Assembly (NCBI RefSeq): GCF_900109095.1
Contig: NZ_FNYZ01000002.1
Coordinates: 62,001-126,000 of the forward strand
Length of the DNA: 64,000 bases
Direction of reading: 5' to 3'
Source: Sphingobium sp. AP50
GTDB taxonomy: Bacteria; Pseudomonadota; Alphaproteobacteria; Sphingomonadales; Sphingomonadaceae
Shown one piece after another: positions 54,566 through 62,341 of this stretch (position 1 is the first letter of the stretch; each line of letters begins with the position of its first letter). The translations under genes were made by a program, and so were the position numbers. Below the pieces are notes generated by a model. The model was not told the DNA's origin. It did no database searches and worked only from the letters and a program-made list of their open reading frames with translations.

Positions 54566-54645
54566 CGCCGGGACAGCCTGACACTGCCTAGTCCCGTCCG
54601 AGAAATTTTCGAGAAGGGCGCGCTTATACGTCGTTCCGACGTGCG
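54566..54645. other. oriT, MOBQ/Ti-RSF1010 type
   Basis: The sequence AAGGGCGCGCTTATACG at 54614-54630 is, on the other strand, CGTATAAGCGCGCCCTT, which matches the nic region known from RSF1010 and the Ti oriT (CGTATAAGTGCGCCCTT) at all but one base. Inverted repeats sit on both sides: ACGTCG/CGACGT (54628-54642) and CGGGAC/GTCCCG (54569-54596). It lies between divergent traC and traA, as in Ti-type modules. Confidence 0.85.
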
Positions 54646-54672
54646 CTTGAGCGTAGTAGATGGACGATCGTC

Positions 54673-57663
54673 ATGGCGATCTTCCATTTCTCCGTTCAGG
54701 TCATCAGTCGCGCGGCGGGGCGTAGTGCCGTCTCCGCTGCTGCCTATCGTGCGGGCGAACGCCTGCACGACGAGCGCCTTGACCGGCCCCAAGATTTCCG
54801 CGCCCGCTCCGGCGTCGAGCATAGCGAAATCATGCTGCCCGATGGCGCACCGGAACAATGGGGCGACCGCGAACGCCTCTGGAACGATGTCGAGGCATTC
54901 GAGAAGCGCAAGGACGCCCAGCTTGCCCGCGAGGTCGAGTTCGCCATTCCGCGTGAAATGACCAAGGCGCAAGGCATCGAACTGGCGCGGGATTTCGTAT
55001 CCGCCGAGTTTGTCGATCGCGGCAAGATCGCCGACCTCAATGTGCATTGGGATATTGGCGCGGATGGCCGGCCCAAGCCGCACGCCCATGTCATGCTCAC
55101 GATGAGGGAAATTGCCGAGCGCGACGATAGCACCGTTGGCTTCGGGGCGAAGGTGCGCGAGTGGAACGATCATGAAAATGTCGAGCGCTGGCGCGAACGC
55201 TGGGAGAGCCACGTCAACACGCGGCTGGCCGAACTCGACATTGACGCGCGGATTGATCGCCGCAGCCTTGCCGATCAGGGCATCGATCTCGAACCGCAGA
55301 GCAAGATCGGCGGCCCCGCTCACCGCATGGAGCGCCAAGGGCTGGAAGCCGACCGCGCCGAGATGCACCGCGAGATCGCGCGGGAGAATGGCGAACGCAT
55401 CATCGCCGATCCCGGCATCGCCCTTAACGCCATCACCCACCAACAGGCGACATTCACCAACCGCGATATGGCGATGTTCATCCACCGGCACAGCGATGGG
55501 CAGGAGCAGTTCAACGCCGCCATGCGCGCGGTGCGCGGATCGCCCGACCTGATCGCCCTGGGCAAGGACGGGCGCGGCGACGATCGGTTCACCTCTCGCG
55601 ATATGGTCGAGACTGAGCAACGGATGAGCCGTGCGGCGGACAGGCTTGCGATGGACCGGAGCGATGGTCTCTCGGCGGCTGCGACCTACGCCATTCGCGC
55701 CGCCGAGAGTGCGGGCCTTACCCTGGGAGCAGAGCAGGAAGCCGCGTTGCGCCATATAACGGGCGGGCGCGGATTGTCACTTGTGCTGGGTTATGCCGGG
55801 ACCGGCAAAAGCGCTATGTTGGGCGTAGCGCGCGACGTGTGGGAAGGCGCGGGCCTCAACGTACGCGGCGCGGCGCTCGCGGGCATCGCCGCAGAGGGGC
55901 TGGAGCATGGCTCCGGCATCGCGTCTCGCACCATCGCCAGCTTGGAACATGGCTGGGCGCAGGGCCGCGATTTGCTCAATGCGCGCGACGTGCTGGTTAT
56001 TGACGAGGCGGGCATGGTCGGCACGCGCCAGATGGAGCGCGTGCTATCCCATGCCGCCGACGTTGGCGCGAAGGTCGTTCTTGTCGGCGATCCACAGCAA
56101 TTGCAGTCGATCGAGGCGGGCGCGGCGTTCCGCGTGATCCATGAGCGCCATGGCGGCGTCGAGATCACGCAGGTTCGCCGTCAGCTTGAAGGATGGCAGC
56201 AGAACGCCACCCGGCATTTGGCGACCGGCAGGACTGGCGAGGCCATTGCCGCCTATGCGGACATGGGCATGGTGCATCAGGCTGAGACGCGCGAGGATGC
56301 ACGGCGCGATCTTGTCGAGCGCTGGGATCGCGAACGGCAAGCAAACCCGGATGCGAGCCGCATCATCCTGACCCACACCAATGCGGAGGTGCGCGATCTC
56401 AATGAGGCCGCGCGTGCGGCGATGCGCAATGCGGGCGAATTAGGCGACGAGCGTCAGGTGAAGACCGAGCGCGGCGACCGGCTATTCGCATCGGGTGACC
56501 GCATCATGTTCCTGCGCAACGAGCGCAGCCTGGAGGTGAAGAACGGCACGCTGGGCACCATCGAAAAGAGAAGCGCGGGCCATCTGTCCGTCCGCACCGA
56601 CGACGGGCGTGCCGTTTCTTTCGACACAAAGGATTATCGCGACCTCGACCACGGCTATGCCGCCACCATCCACAAGGCGCAGGGCATGAACGTGGACAGG
56701 GTGCATGTGTTGGCGACACCGGGCATGGATCGTCACGGGGCTTATGTCGCCATGTCCCGCCATCGCGACGGCATGGCGCTCCATTATGGCCGCGACGATT
56801 TTCGCGATCAGTCCCGGCTTGTCCGCACGCTCTCACGCGAGCGCGGCAAGGATATGGCGACCGATTACAGACAAGCCGACCCCGCAAGGGAATATGCCGA
56901 GCGGCGCGGCATTAGCTTTGGCGAGCGGGTCGCGGAAATCGTCAGGCCCATTGTCGAAAAGGCGCGAGGGATATTCGACAATTTCCGGCCCAATATCCCG
57001 CAGCAGGAACGCGACATATTTGCGGGCTTTCAGCCGAAGGCCGATCCGCCCGCGCAGGAGCGGGCCATTCAGCGCCAGCCCGAACATGACGCGCAGCCTC
57101 TTCGCGCAGGCGGCGTGCGCGGTGCCGTGGAGCGCTACGCCAAAGCGATGGACGCAATCCAGCAGACGCGCGCGCAGGGTCTGGACGCCATGCCTCACCA
57201 GCGCGAGGCGTTCGACAGGGCGCGGGATGCACTGGACGCCCTTCGGCCCGAAGGTTCGTCCGACTTGAACAGCGCGTTCCGCAGCAGCCCGGAGCTTGTC
57301 CGTGAGGCTGCCGAGGGGCGCGGCCAGGCCGCCGTGCGCGCGATGCAGTTGGAAACCGAAATCCGCATGGACCCGTTCCAGCGCGCTGATCGGTTCGTGG
57401 AAGGGTGGCAGCAGTTGCAGCGCCATCATGCAGAGCTTGTGCGCGACGGCAATTTCCGGGGTGCGAAAAGCGCCGCGCAGCAGATGGCGGGCATGGCGAA
57501 AAGTCTTGAGCGCGACGCCCAGCTTGAACCGGTGCTGGGCCTGCGCAGCCGCGAGCTAGGGCTTGAGATCGGCCAGCAGGCGGGCCGCAACCTCTCCCAT
57601 GACCTCGCATCCTCCATTCCCTTCGATCACGGACGCGACATCAGTCGCGGCATGAGCCGCTAA
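54673..57663 (+). CDS. traA: Ti-type conjugative relaxase/helicase TraA
   Basis: A 996-residue MOBQ protein. The N-terminal MobA/MobL relaxase (AIFHFSVQVISRAAGRSAVSAAAYRAG, and the metal-binding HIS region RPKPHAHVMLTMREI, residues 1-230) nicks oriT. A RecD-like superfamily 1 helicase follows, with Walker A GYAGTGKSAMLGVA near residue 375, Walker B VLVIDEAGMVG, and GYAATIHKAQGMNVDRVHV. The C-terminal 200 residues are charged and helical. The full length suggests an active relaxase, but transfer would need a helper secretion system. Confidence 0.95.
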   Translation: MAIFHFSVQVISRAAGRSAVSAAAYRAGERLHDERLDRPQDFRARSGVEHSEIMLPDGAPEQWGDRERLWNDVEAFEKRKDAQLAREVEFAIPREMTKAQGIELARDFVSAEFVDRGKIADLNVHWDIGADGRPKPHAHVMLTMREIAERDDSTVGFGAKVREWNDHENVERWRERWESHVNTRLAELDIDARIDRRSLADQGIDLEPQSKIGGPAHRMERQGLEADRAEMHREIARENGERIIADPGIALNAITHQQATFTNRDMAMFIHRHSDGQEQFNAAMRAVRGSPDLIALGKDGRGDDRFTSRDMVETEQRMSRAADRLAMDRSDGLSAAATYAIRAAESAGLTLGAEQEAALRHITGGRGLSLVLGYAGTGKSAMLGVARDVWEGAGLNVRGAALAGIAAEGLEHGSGIASRTIASLEHGWAQGRDLLNARDVLVIDEAGMVGTRQMERVLSHAADVGAKVVLVGDPQQLQSIEAGAAFRVIHERHGGVEITQVRRQLEGWQQNATRHLATGRTGEAIAAYADMGMVHQAETREDARRDLVERWDRERQANPDASRIILTHTNAEVRDLNEAARAAMRNAGELGDERQVKTERGDRLFASGDRIMFLRNERSLEVKNGTLGTIEKRSAGHLSVRTDDGRAVSFDTKDYRDLDHGYAATIHKAQGMNVDRVHVLATPGMDRHGAYVAMSRHRDGMALHYGRDDFRDQSRLVRTLSRERGKDMATDYRQADPAREYAERRGISFGERVAEIVRPIVEKARGIFDNFRPNIPQQERDIFAGFQPKADPPAQERAIQRQPEHDAQPLRAGGVRGAVERYAKAMDAIQQTRAQGLDAMPHQREAFDRARDALDALRPEGSSDLNSAFRSSPELVREAAEGRGQAAVRAMQLETEIRMDPFQRADRFVEGWQQLQRHHAELVRDGNFRGAKSAAQQMAGMAKSLERDAQLEPVLGLRSRELGLEIGQQAGRNLSHDLASSIPFDHGRDISRGMSR

Positions 57664-57681
57664 CCCCAAGGAGACCATGAC

Positions 57682-58440
57682 ATGGACGACGAGCAAAGCC
57701 TTTTGAACGAACAGGAGCCGGAACCCCGGCCCAATGCCGCCGCCGAGGCCTTCGCGCATCTCTCGGAGCGCGTGGCCGCTTTGGAGGAACGACTTGAAGG
57801 GCGCATGGCGGTGATGGCCCGCGCGCTTGAGCATATCGCCATTGAGAAACAGAGCCTCGAATTTCCCGACTATGGGCCGACGCTTGCCAGGATGAACGGC
57901 TATCTCGCGACGTTGGCAGGGCAAACGAAGACAATCATGGACGCACCCGCCATGCAGCTGACGCCGGAGGGCATGGCGGAGCGGATTGATGTGGCGGCGG
58001 ATGCTGCACGAGCGACGGACAGGGCGACCATCAAGAAATCGCTGGAGTTGCATCATCAAGTTCATGCGGATCAGATGCGCGCAATCGGCGCCATTCGGAC
58101 CAAGCAGAAGCAGCGCTGGCACATGCTCTATTGCGGCGGTGGCGTGGCACTGGCCATCTCGCTTCTGTGGTTGATCTATCCGGGCTGGGCGGCCAACATA
58201 GGCCCGCAAAGCTGGCTCTGGCCGGAACGCGTGGCCCTTCGCACGATAGGCGAGCCGAACCTGTGGAATGCCGGTATCCGCCTCATGCGCGCCGGAAACC
58301 CGGAAGGCTGGCAGGCGATTGTAGACTCCGCCGACCTAGCCCGCGAGAACCGCGACACCTTTGCCGCATGTCAGAAAGCAGCTGCTAAGACCAAAGGGCC
58401 GGTAGGTTGCACGGTCATGGTAAGGATGTCGCAATCTTGA
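57682..58440 (+). CDS. DUF6118 family membrane protein
   Basis: A 252-residue protein. Acidic N-terminus, a coiled-coil segment (AFAHLSERVAALEERLEGRMAVMARALEHIA), and one transmembrane helix near residues 148-170 (MLYCGGGVALAISLLWLIYPGWAA), followed by an exported tail with two Cys (FAACQKAAAKTKGPVGC). It lies 18 bases after traA, a placement I recall as usual for this family in sphingomonad mobile elements. A role in mobilization is inferred. Confidence 0.8.
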   Translation: MDDEQSLLNEQEPEPRPNAAAEAFAHLSERVAALEERLEGRMAVMARALEHIAIEKQSLEFPDYGPTLARMNGYLATLAGQTKTIMDAPAMQLTPEGMAERIDVAADAARATDRATIKKSLELHHQVHADQMRAIGAIRTKQKQRWHMLYCGGGVALAISLLWLIYPGWAANIGPQSWLWPERVALRTIGEPNLWNAGIRLMRAGNPEGWQAIVDSADLARENRDTFAACQKAAAKTKGPVGCTVMVRMSQS

Positions 58441-58740
58441 GCGGTCGCCTTGCTGCTACGTTCGAGAAACCGACTGACCGCTTTGGCACTTGTTAGGGCA
58501 TGCGGGACTATTCGGCTTCGTCGTGCGTCAATCGAACGGGGACGGAAAACCTTTTTACTACCGCTGTCGAACACAGACATAGGATTGTGGTTTGGTTGAA
58601 CGCCAAGGCATTATCTGTCTGACACACGTCAGCTTTCAGCCTTTGGATCACCAACCAAATCACGGCGTCTCCCCCTTGAATTTATGAAGTGATGCCATAA
58701 TCTTGATCGTTACGGAAGCGACCAGTGGGGGCATTACAGC
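58441..58740. other. intergenic boundary before the Pycsar operon
   Basis: These 300 bases have no recognisable gene. Base composition becomes visibly more AT-rich here and stays so to about 61860, so this may be the join between the mobilization module and the defence cargo. The pycC promoter must lie here, but I cannot place it confidently. Confidence 0.45.
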
Positions 58741-59436
58741 GTGGCGTTGAAGGATGATTTAGAGAAGCGCGTCAAAGAGATTTTCGACCAACAATGGAGC
58801 ACCAGAGATGGAACCGTCGTTCCCTCTGATGAAAGCATCAAGCTGACCAATGATGCTGTTAAAATCGAAGCCACTGTTCTGTATGCGGACTTGGCAGATT
58901 CTACGCAGCTAGTGGATGGCCATAAAGACTGGTTTTCCGCCGAAATATATAAGGCATTTCTCCACTGCGCAGCGAAAATCATCATCGCTGAGGGCGGATC
59001 GATCACTGCCTATGACGGCGATCGCATCATGGCAGTGTTTCTAGGCGATGGGAAAAATACAACGGCAGCAAAGGCGGCTCTTAAGATAAATTGGGCAGCG
59101 AAGAACATCGTTCAGACGAAGAAGGACGAAAAATATACATCTGATACCTATAAGCTGTATCACGTGTGCGGGATCGACACGTCTGATCTTTTCGTTGCGA
59201 AGACGGGGATACGTGGATCAAACGACCTCGTTTGGGTTGGGCGCGCGGCGAACTATGCAGCTAAACTTGCCGCGCGAGATCATAACCGGCCAACTTGGAT
59301 TACGAAAGCAGTCTATGATAGCCTGAACGAAAGTGCGCGTATTGGGTCAGATGGTTTTGACATGTGGATGAAGAGCAACTGGCCAGAGATGGGCTACATC
59401 GACATTTATTCGTCTTCATATTGGTGGGAAGTTTAA
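58741..59436 (+). CDS. pycC: Pycsar pyrimidine cyclase PycC
   Basis: A 231-residue stand-alone class III nucleotide cyclase. The first metal Asp is in VLYADLADSTQLVDG and the second in GGSITAYDGDRIMAVFLGD. RGSNDLVWVGRAANYAAKL is the signature of Pycsar cyclases, which make cCMP or cUMP from CTP or UTP on phage infection. From memory it closely resembles the cUMP-producing Burkholderia enzyme. It starts at GTG 58741 after GTGGGGG and is followed one base later by the membrane effector, which confirms the system. Confidence 0.93.
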   Translation: MALKDDLEKRVKEIFDQQWSTRDGTVVPSDESIKLTNDAVKIEATVLYADLADSTQLVDGHKDWFSAEIYKAFLHCAAKIIIAEGGSITAYDGDRIMAVFLGDGKNTTAAKAALKINWAAKNIVQTKKDEKYTSDTYKLYHVCGIDTSDLFVAKTGIRGSNDLVWVGRAANYAAKLAARDHNRPTWITKAVYDSLNESARIGSDGFDMWMKSNWPEMGYIDIYSSSYWWEV

Positions 59437-59437
59437 A

Positions 59438-59959
59438 TTGGCAGCAGCAGATGATCGCCATAGGCTTGAAGTAGCTGAACGGCAGCTTGCTTTGGTTCAG
59501 AGCTTCATGCCGCGTCTCGATAGTAAAGTATCCGCTCTGTTCGCTATCGTGTCAGCGCAATTGGCGGTCGCGGCTCTAAATCTTACCGCTAGTGATCTAC
59601 CCAAATGGTATGTGACGGTGCCGCTTGCGGTTTTTCTCGCTATGGTCGCCTGGACGTATTTTAACCTGTATCGTTGCGCATTTCCTCATTTGGAAGGAGG
59701 GCAAGCATCATTGGTGTATTTTGCGGAGATATCGAAGCGCCGGGAATCCGACTTTGTTCATCAGTATATGAGCGTGTCCGTGACCGATCTGACGAACGAT
59801 ATTTGCGGGCAGATTTGGCGTAACTCTGAGATCGTTTCTTGCAAATTCAAATACCTCAAGGTGGCGACGCAGTGGGCAATGGGGTCTTTGTTGCCTTGGG
59901 CTATCGTGCTGATTGTAGCGTCATTCTCCAATGGCCGCGTTCCCCTCGTTGGCGGCTAA
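59438..59959 (+). CDS. pycTM: Pycsar membrane effector PycTM (DUF5706-like)
   Basis: A 173-residue protein with a short N-terminal helix (HRLEVAERQLALVQSFMPRLDSKVSAL) and three or four transmembrane segments at about 28-48, 55-76 and 145-165. The R-L-D-x-K-x-S-A-L-F segment is the DUF5706 pattern. In Pycsar systems such effectors respond to cyclic pyrimidine nucleotide and disrupt the inner membrane, stopping phage growth. It starts at TTG 59438, with GGTGGG nine bases upstream inside pycC, so it is translationally coupled. Confidence 0.9.
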   Translation: MAAADDRHRLEVAERQLALVQSFMPRLDSKVSALFAIVSAQLAVAALNLTASDLPKWYVTVPLAVFLAMVAWTYFNLYRCAFPHLEGGQASLVYFAEISKRRESDFVHQYMSVSVTDLTNDICGQIWRNSEIVSCKFKYLKVATQWAMGSLLPWAIVLIVASFSNGRVPLVGG

Positions 59960-60882
59960 CTTTGTGAAGCGATACCAGTGTAAACGGCAAGACGGCTATC
60001 CGAGATTGTTTTGTCATACCGTGAAACGAACGATACCATTTTTTCGCGGTCGTCGTTGTAGCTTTGCAGCCATTTTCCAAGTCCCTTTGTCACAGCCTGT
60101 ATGAGGCCATAAAAGCTGAAAAAGTGGATGCCCTCGCGCTCATAAAAAGGCTTTGCCCCTACATGGAACGAGATTTGCCTGACAGCATTTTTGTTGACCT
60201 GTCGAGAATGCAGGTTGCTCATGTGCAGCAGCCCGTTCCGCAATTCCCATAGTTCTTGCGGTGTGATGGAAAGCGCTGTCAAATCAGCATAGGTTACAAG
60301 CCATTTTTCAAAAATAGTCTGCTTTCCATTCGCGTCGCCATATTCAATATAGGCAATGGAATCTATCGCACTGAGTAATAGCTTCATTGATGATACGTAG
60401 TGCTTCGCATTGAATGTCTGTTTGATAGCGAGAAAATAATCATCGTTTATGAGCGATGGCAGGTCAATGGTATTTCCGGTAGTATATTTTATGAGCCAGT
60501 CATCCATCTTATGATCGCCGGTCATATCTTCGCGGAGGTATATATCAGGGTCGCCCATTTCCGATTGAAACTTGACCTGTGGCACACCGTCCACCACAGG
60601 CGTCAGCACGAATAGCGGTTGCTGCCCTGCACCTAGCAATATGAAGACCTCATCGAACAGGCGTTCGCCTTGCCGCAAGCGAGTGCGAGCGTCGAACTCC
60701 TCCTTTGTGAAGGGTTTGGTTAGCTGGATTGCCTTTGATGAATTTAGGTCGATAGGAACGCGCTGTTGGAGGAATTTCAGCGCAGACGCATCATCCATAT
60801 CCACCTCATGCACGACGTATCGCACCGAGCGGCAAACGAAGTTCTCCCACATAAGGAAGAGGTTGTAGATAGCCTCGCTCAT
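59956..60882 (-). CDS. HEPN-like protein, last gene of unknown three-gene operon
   Basis: A 308-residue soluble protein. The C-terminal half is helical (KHYVSSMKLLLSAIDSIAYIEYG) and contains R-NGLL-H at residues 215-220 in ELWELRNGLLHMS, which fits the R-x4-H catalytic motif of HEPN ribonucleases. The N-terminal 130 residues are beta-rich (FVLTPVVDGVPQVKFQSEMGDPDIYL) and unrecognised, possibly a sensor. Its start overlaps the upstream stop by four bases and its stop interlocks with the pycTM stop. Function inferred only: toxin-like RNase of a defence system. Confidence 0.6.
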   Translation of the reverse strand: MSEAIYNLFLMWENFVCRSVRYVVHEVDMDDASALKFLQQRVPIDLNSSKAIQLTKPFTKEEFDARTRLRQGERLFDEVFILLGAGQQPLFVLTPVVDGVPQVKFQSEMGDPDIYLREDMTGDHKMDDWLIKYTTGNTIDLPSLINDDYFLAIKQTFNAKHYVSSMKLLLSAIDSIAYIEYGDANGKQTIFEKWLVTYADLTALSITPQELWELRNGLLHMSNLHSRQVNKNAVRQISFHVGAKPFYEREGIHFFSFYGLIQAVTKGLGKWLQSYNDDREKMVSFVSRYDKTISDSRLAVYTGIASQS

Positions 60883-61427
60883 TCGGTCAGCACTGGCAGC
60901 TTGGGAGCGATTTCATCTTTTGCAACCTCTACAAAAAGTGGAACATGCTTTCGCATCGCATTCCAGTGAACATCAGCCAGAATTGGCGGAATGTCATCTT
61001 CATCGCAGTAAAAGAGGTCTTTCATCCATTCTGAAAACTGCTCCTTGAAACGATCTGAGAGGATCAAGGAGTTGTTATCGAATGTCGTTTGAAGCTGGCG
61101 ATAGCGGTTCCACAATTCGTTGTTATCCTTGTGGAACGACGCGCTTTGGAAATACTCCTCTTCGTGCATTTCGCCGTCAGTAAAGCCGTCATTGATACGC
61201 TGAGTCAGCTTTCGCATGACATTCAGCTCACCAATGATAAGGGTATATGCTTCCTTTTTTGCATCCCACAGACGTCCTTGGGCGTATTTGTGCCGTTCTA
61301 CGTCTGCCAGTTGTATAGCAGTTTGGTAGGCGCTTTTTCGATTGAGGTAAGCGCCTAGCCACGTGCCCCCTAAGCCGCTCAAGGTGCCGATCAGAGCGGT
61401 CAGAATTTGGGTGTCGATTTGCATCAT
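60879..61427 (-). CDS. membrane-anchored coiled-coil protein, middle gene of unknown operon
   Basis: A 182-residue protein with one N-terminal transmembrane helix (ILTALIGTLSGLGGTWLGAYL, residues 8-28) followed by a helical, probably coiled-coil, cytoplasmic body (HKYAQGRLWDAKKEAYTLIIGELNVMRKLTQRIN, FKEQFSEWMKDLFYCDEDD). No family is recognised. ATGA overlaps connect it to genes on both sides, suggesting fixed stoichiometry and a complex. Confidence 0.6.
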   Translation of the reverse strand: MMQIDTQILTALIGTLSGLGGTWLGAYLNRKSAYQTAIQLADVERHKYAQGRLWDAKKEAYTLIIGELNVMRKLTQRINDGFTDGEMHEEEYFQSASFHKDNNELWNRYRQLQTTFDNNSLILSDRFKEQFSEWMKDLFYCDEDDIPPILADVHWNAMRKHVPLFVEVAKDEIAPKLPVLTE

Positions 61428-61801
61428 TTCTTCGCTGTCAGACGTCCGTAAATGCCATATCCCAAGGTGCCAATGCCAATAAGTAAAAGCATGGTGAGCA
61501 TCCCTCTGCCGCGCCCATAGTCAGGATAGCCAGCCAATGAGACTATGGCGATCCAGAAGAAAATCATGACGCCACCGATCTTCAAAAAATGGGCGTCAGA
61601 TTCCTTATTGACGTGCTTTTGATAAGTTTCGATGCGTTGGATAGCTGCTGCGATGATAGGGCTGACTTCATGAGACTCAAAGCCCCGCCGCATGATTGCT
61701 ACATGGATTGCTTGCGGCTCCATTCTGCCGCCCAAGATGAGTTTGCCCGCGAACTGAATTGCCTGTTCAATCGCCTCGCTCCTTTCGTCCGTCATAGCCA
61801 A
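61424..61801 (-). CDS. small two-TM protein, first gene of unknown operon
   Basis: A 125-residue protein. An N-terminal helical cytoplasmic domain (SEAIEQAIQFAGKLILGGRMEPQAIHVAIMRRGFESHEV, residues 8-65) is followed by two transmembrane helices (about 74-92 and 101-119) and a basic end. The architecture is that of a membrane effector or anchor. It is the promoter-proximal gene of the operon and ends with ATGA overlapping the next start. Confidence 0.6.
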   Translation of the reverse strand: MAMTDERSEAIEQAIQFAGKLILGGRMEPQAIHVAIMRRGFESHEVSPIIAAAIQRIETYQKHVNKESDAHFLKIGGVMIFFWIAIVSLAGYPDYGRGRGMLTMLLLIGIGTLGYGIYGRLTAKK

Positions 61802-62229
61802 TCCTGTTGATGCAGATCAACCGAGCTATGCCCGTCATCATTTAACTTCCTACTAAATACGGGATTACACACCAAGACGATCCCCGCGCAATTGAGCGCC
61901 GCGCCCTACGAAATAGGCCGAAATCGCCCATCTCAGTGCCATATTAGCGCGATCCCCTCCACACATGCATTGAGCGGCAGAGAGCTTGTCAGGGCGATAA
62001 TCGAAGCCCCTGTTGCGCCAGCCGTTCCCAATCCACCCCTACAAGCCATTTGCTGATGCAATGACCGACATCAGGTTTATCCGACACATCCGCTGATGAA
62101 GCGCCATCTCCAGCAATGCCATTCGATTCCACGCGATCCCAATAGACTGTTGGCACTTATGATGGTATTGAACACCGGTCGGAAGCAAGAACCGACGTTA
62201 AGTCAATACCTTGCCATGACTGCCGGGTG
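61802..62229. other. right-end intergenic region of the island, no gene seen
   Basis: No convincing gene occurs between the three-gene operon and attR. The region must hold the operon promoter on the minus strand. Near its right end are the TGATGGTAT arm-type site at 62160-62168 and an inverted repeat GGTATTGA/TCAATACC (62164-62171 and 62203-62210) with an inner GTCGG/CCGAC stem (62178-62182 and 62192-62196), probably recombination-protein binding sites. Confidence 0.5.
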
Positions 62230-62245
62230 CCCGTAGGGGTCACCA
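62230..62245. other. attR core (16-bp tRNA-Glu fragment)
   Basis: An exact copy of CCCGTAGGGGTCACCA from the tRNA-Glu 3' end, here without the rest of the tRNA. It marks the right boundary of the inserted element. Core sequence resumes at once; about 100 non-coding bases precede the DUF2891 stop. Confidence 0.88.
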
Positions 62246-62341
62246 TCACCTTGATATTGCAGGGTTTTGGTGAAGCAGAGCATTGGCTCCACCGATAGAC
62301 CCCCCCAATTATCCCAGATGCGCACGCAAATCTGCGCGTCC

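Larger units (their letters stand above)
43545..62245. mobile_element. integrative mobilizable element inserted in tRNA-Glu
   Basis: The segment is bounded by an identical 16-base direct repeat (CCCGTAGGGGTCACCA) at 43545-43560 and 62230-62245. The left copy is the tRNA-Glu 3' end; the right copy is an orphan fragment. Inside are an integrase next to attL, an AlpA-like regulator, a toxin-antitoxin pair, an IS, relaxase with oriT, and defence genes. No type IV secretion genes or plasmid replication genes are seen, so it is mobilizable, not self-transmissible. Flanks on both sides are ordinary core genes. Confidence 0.9.

Noticed and set aside
54673..57663. traA considered as evidence for a self-transmissible ICE
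   Set aside because: No VirB/TrbB-type secretion ATPase, coupling protein or pilus genes are present between the att sites.
58741..59436. Cyclase considered as an ordinary adenylate/guanylate cyclase
   Set aside because: Its compact stand-alone form, RGSNDLVWVGRAANYAAKL segment and coupled DUF5706-like membrane gene fit Pycsar better.
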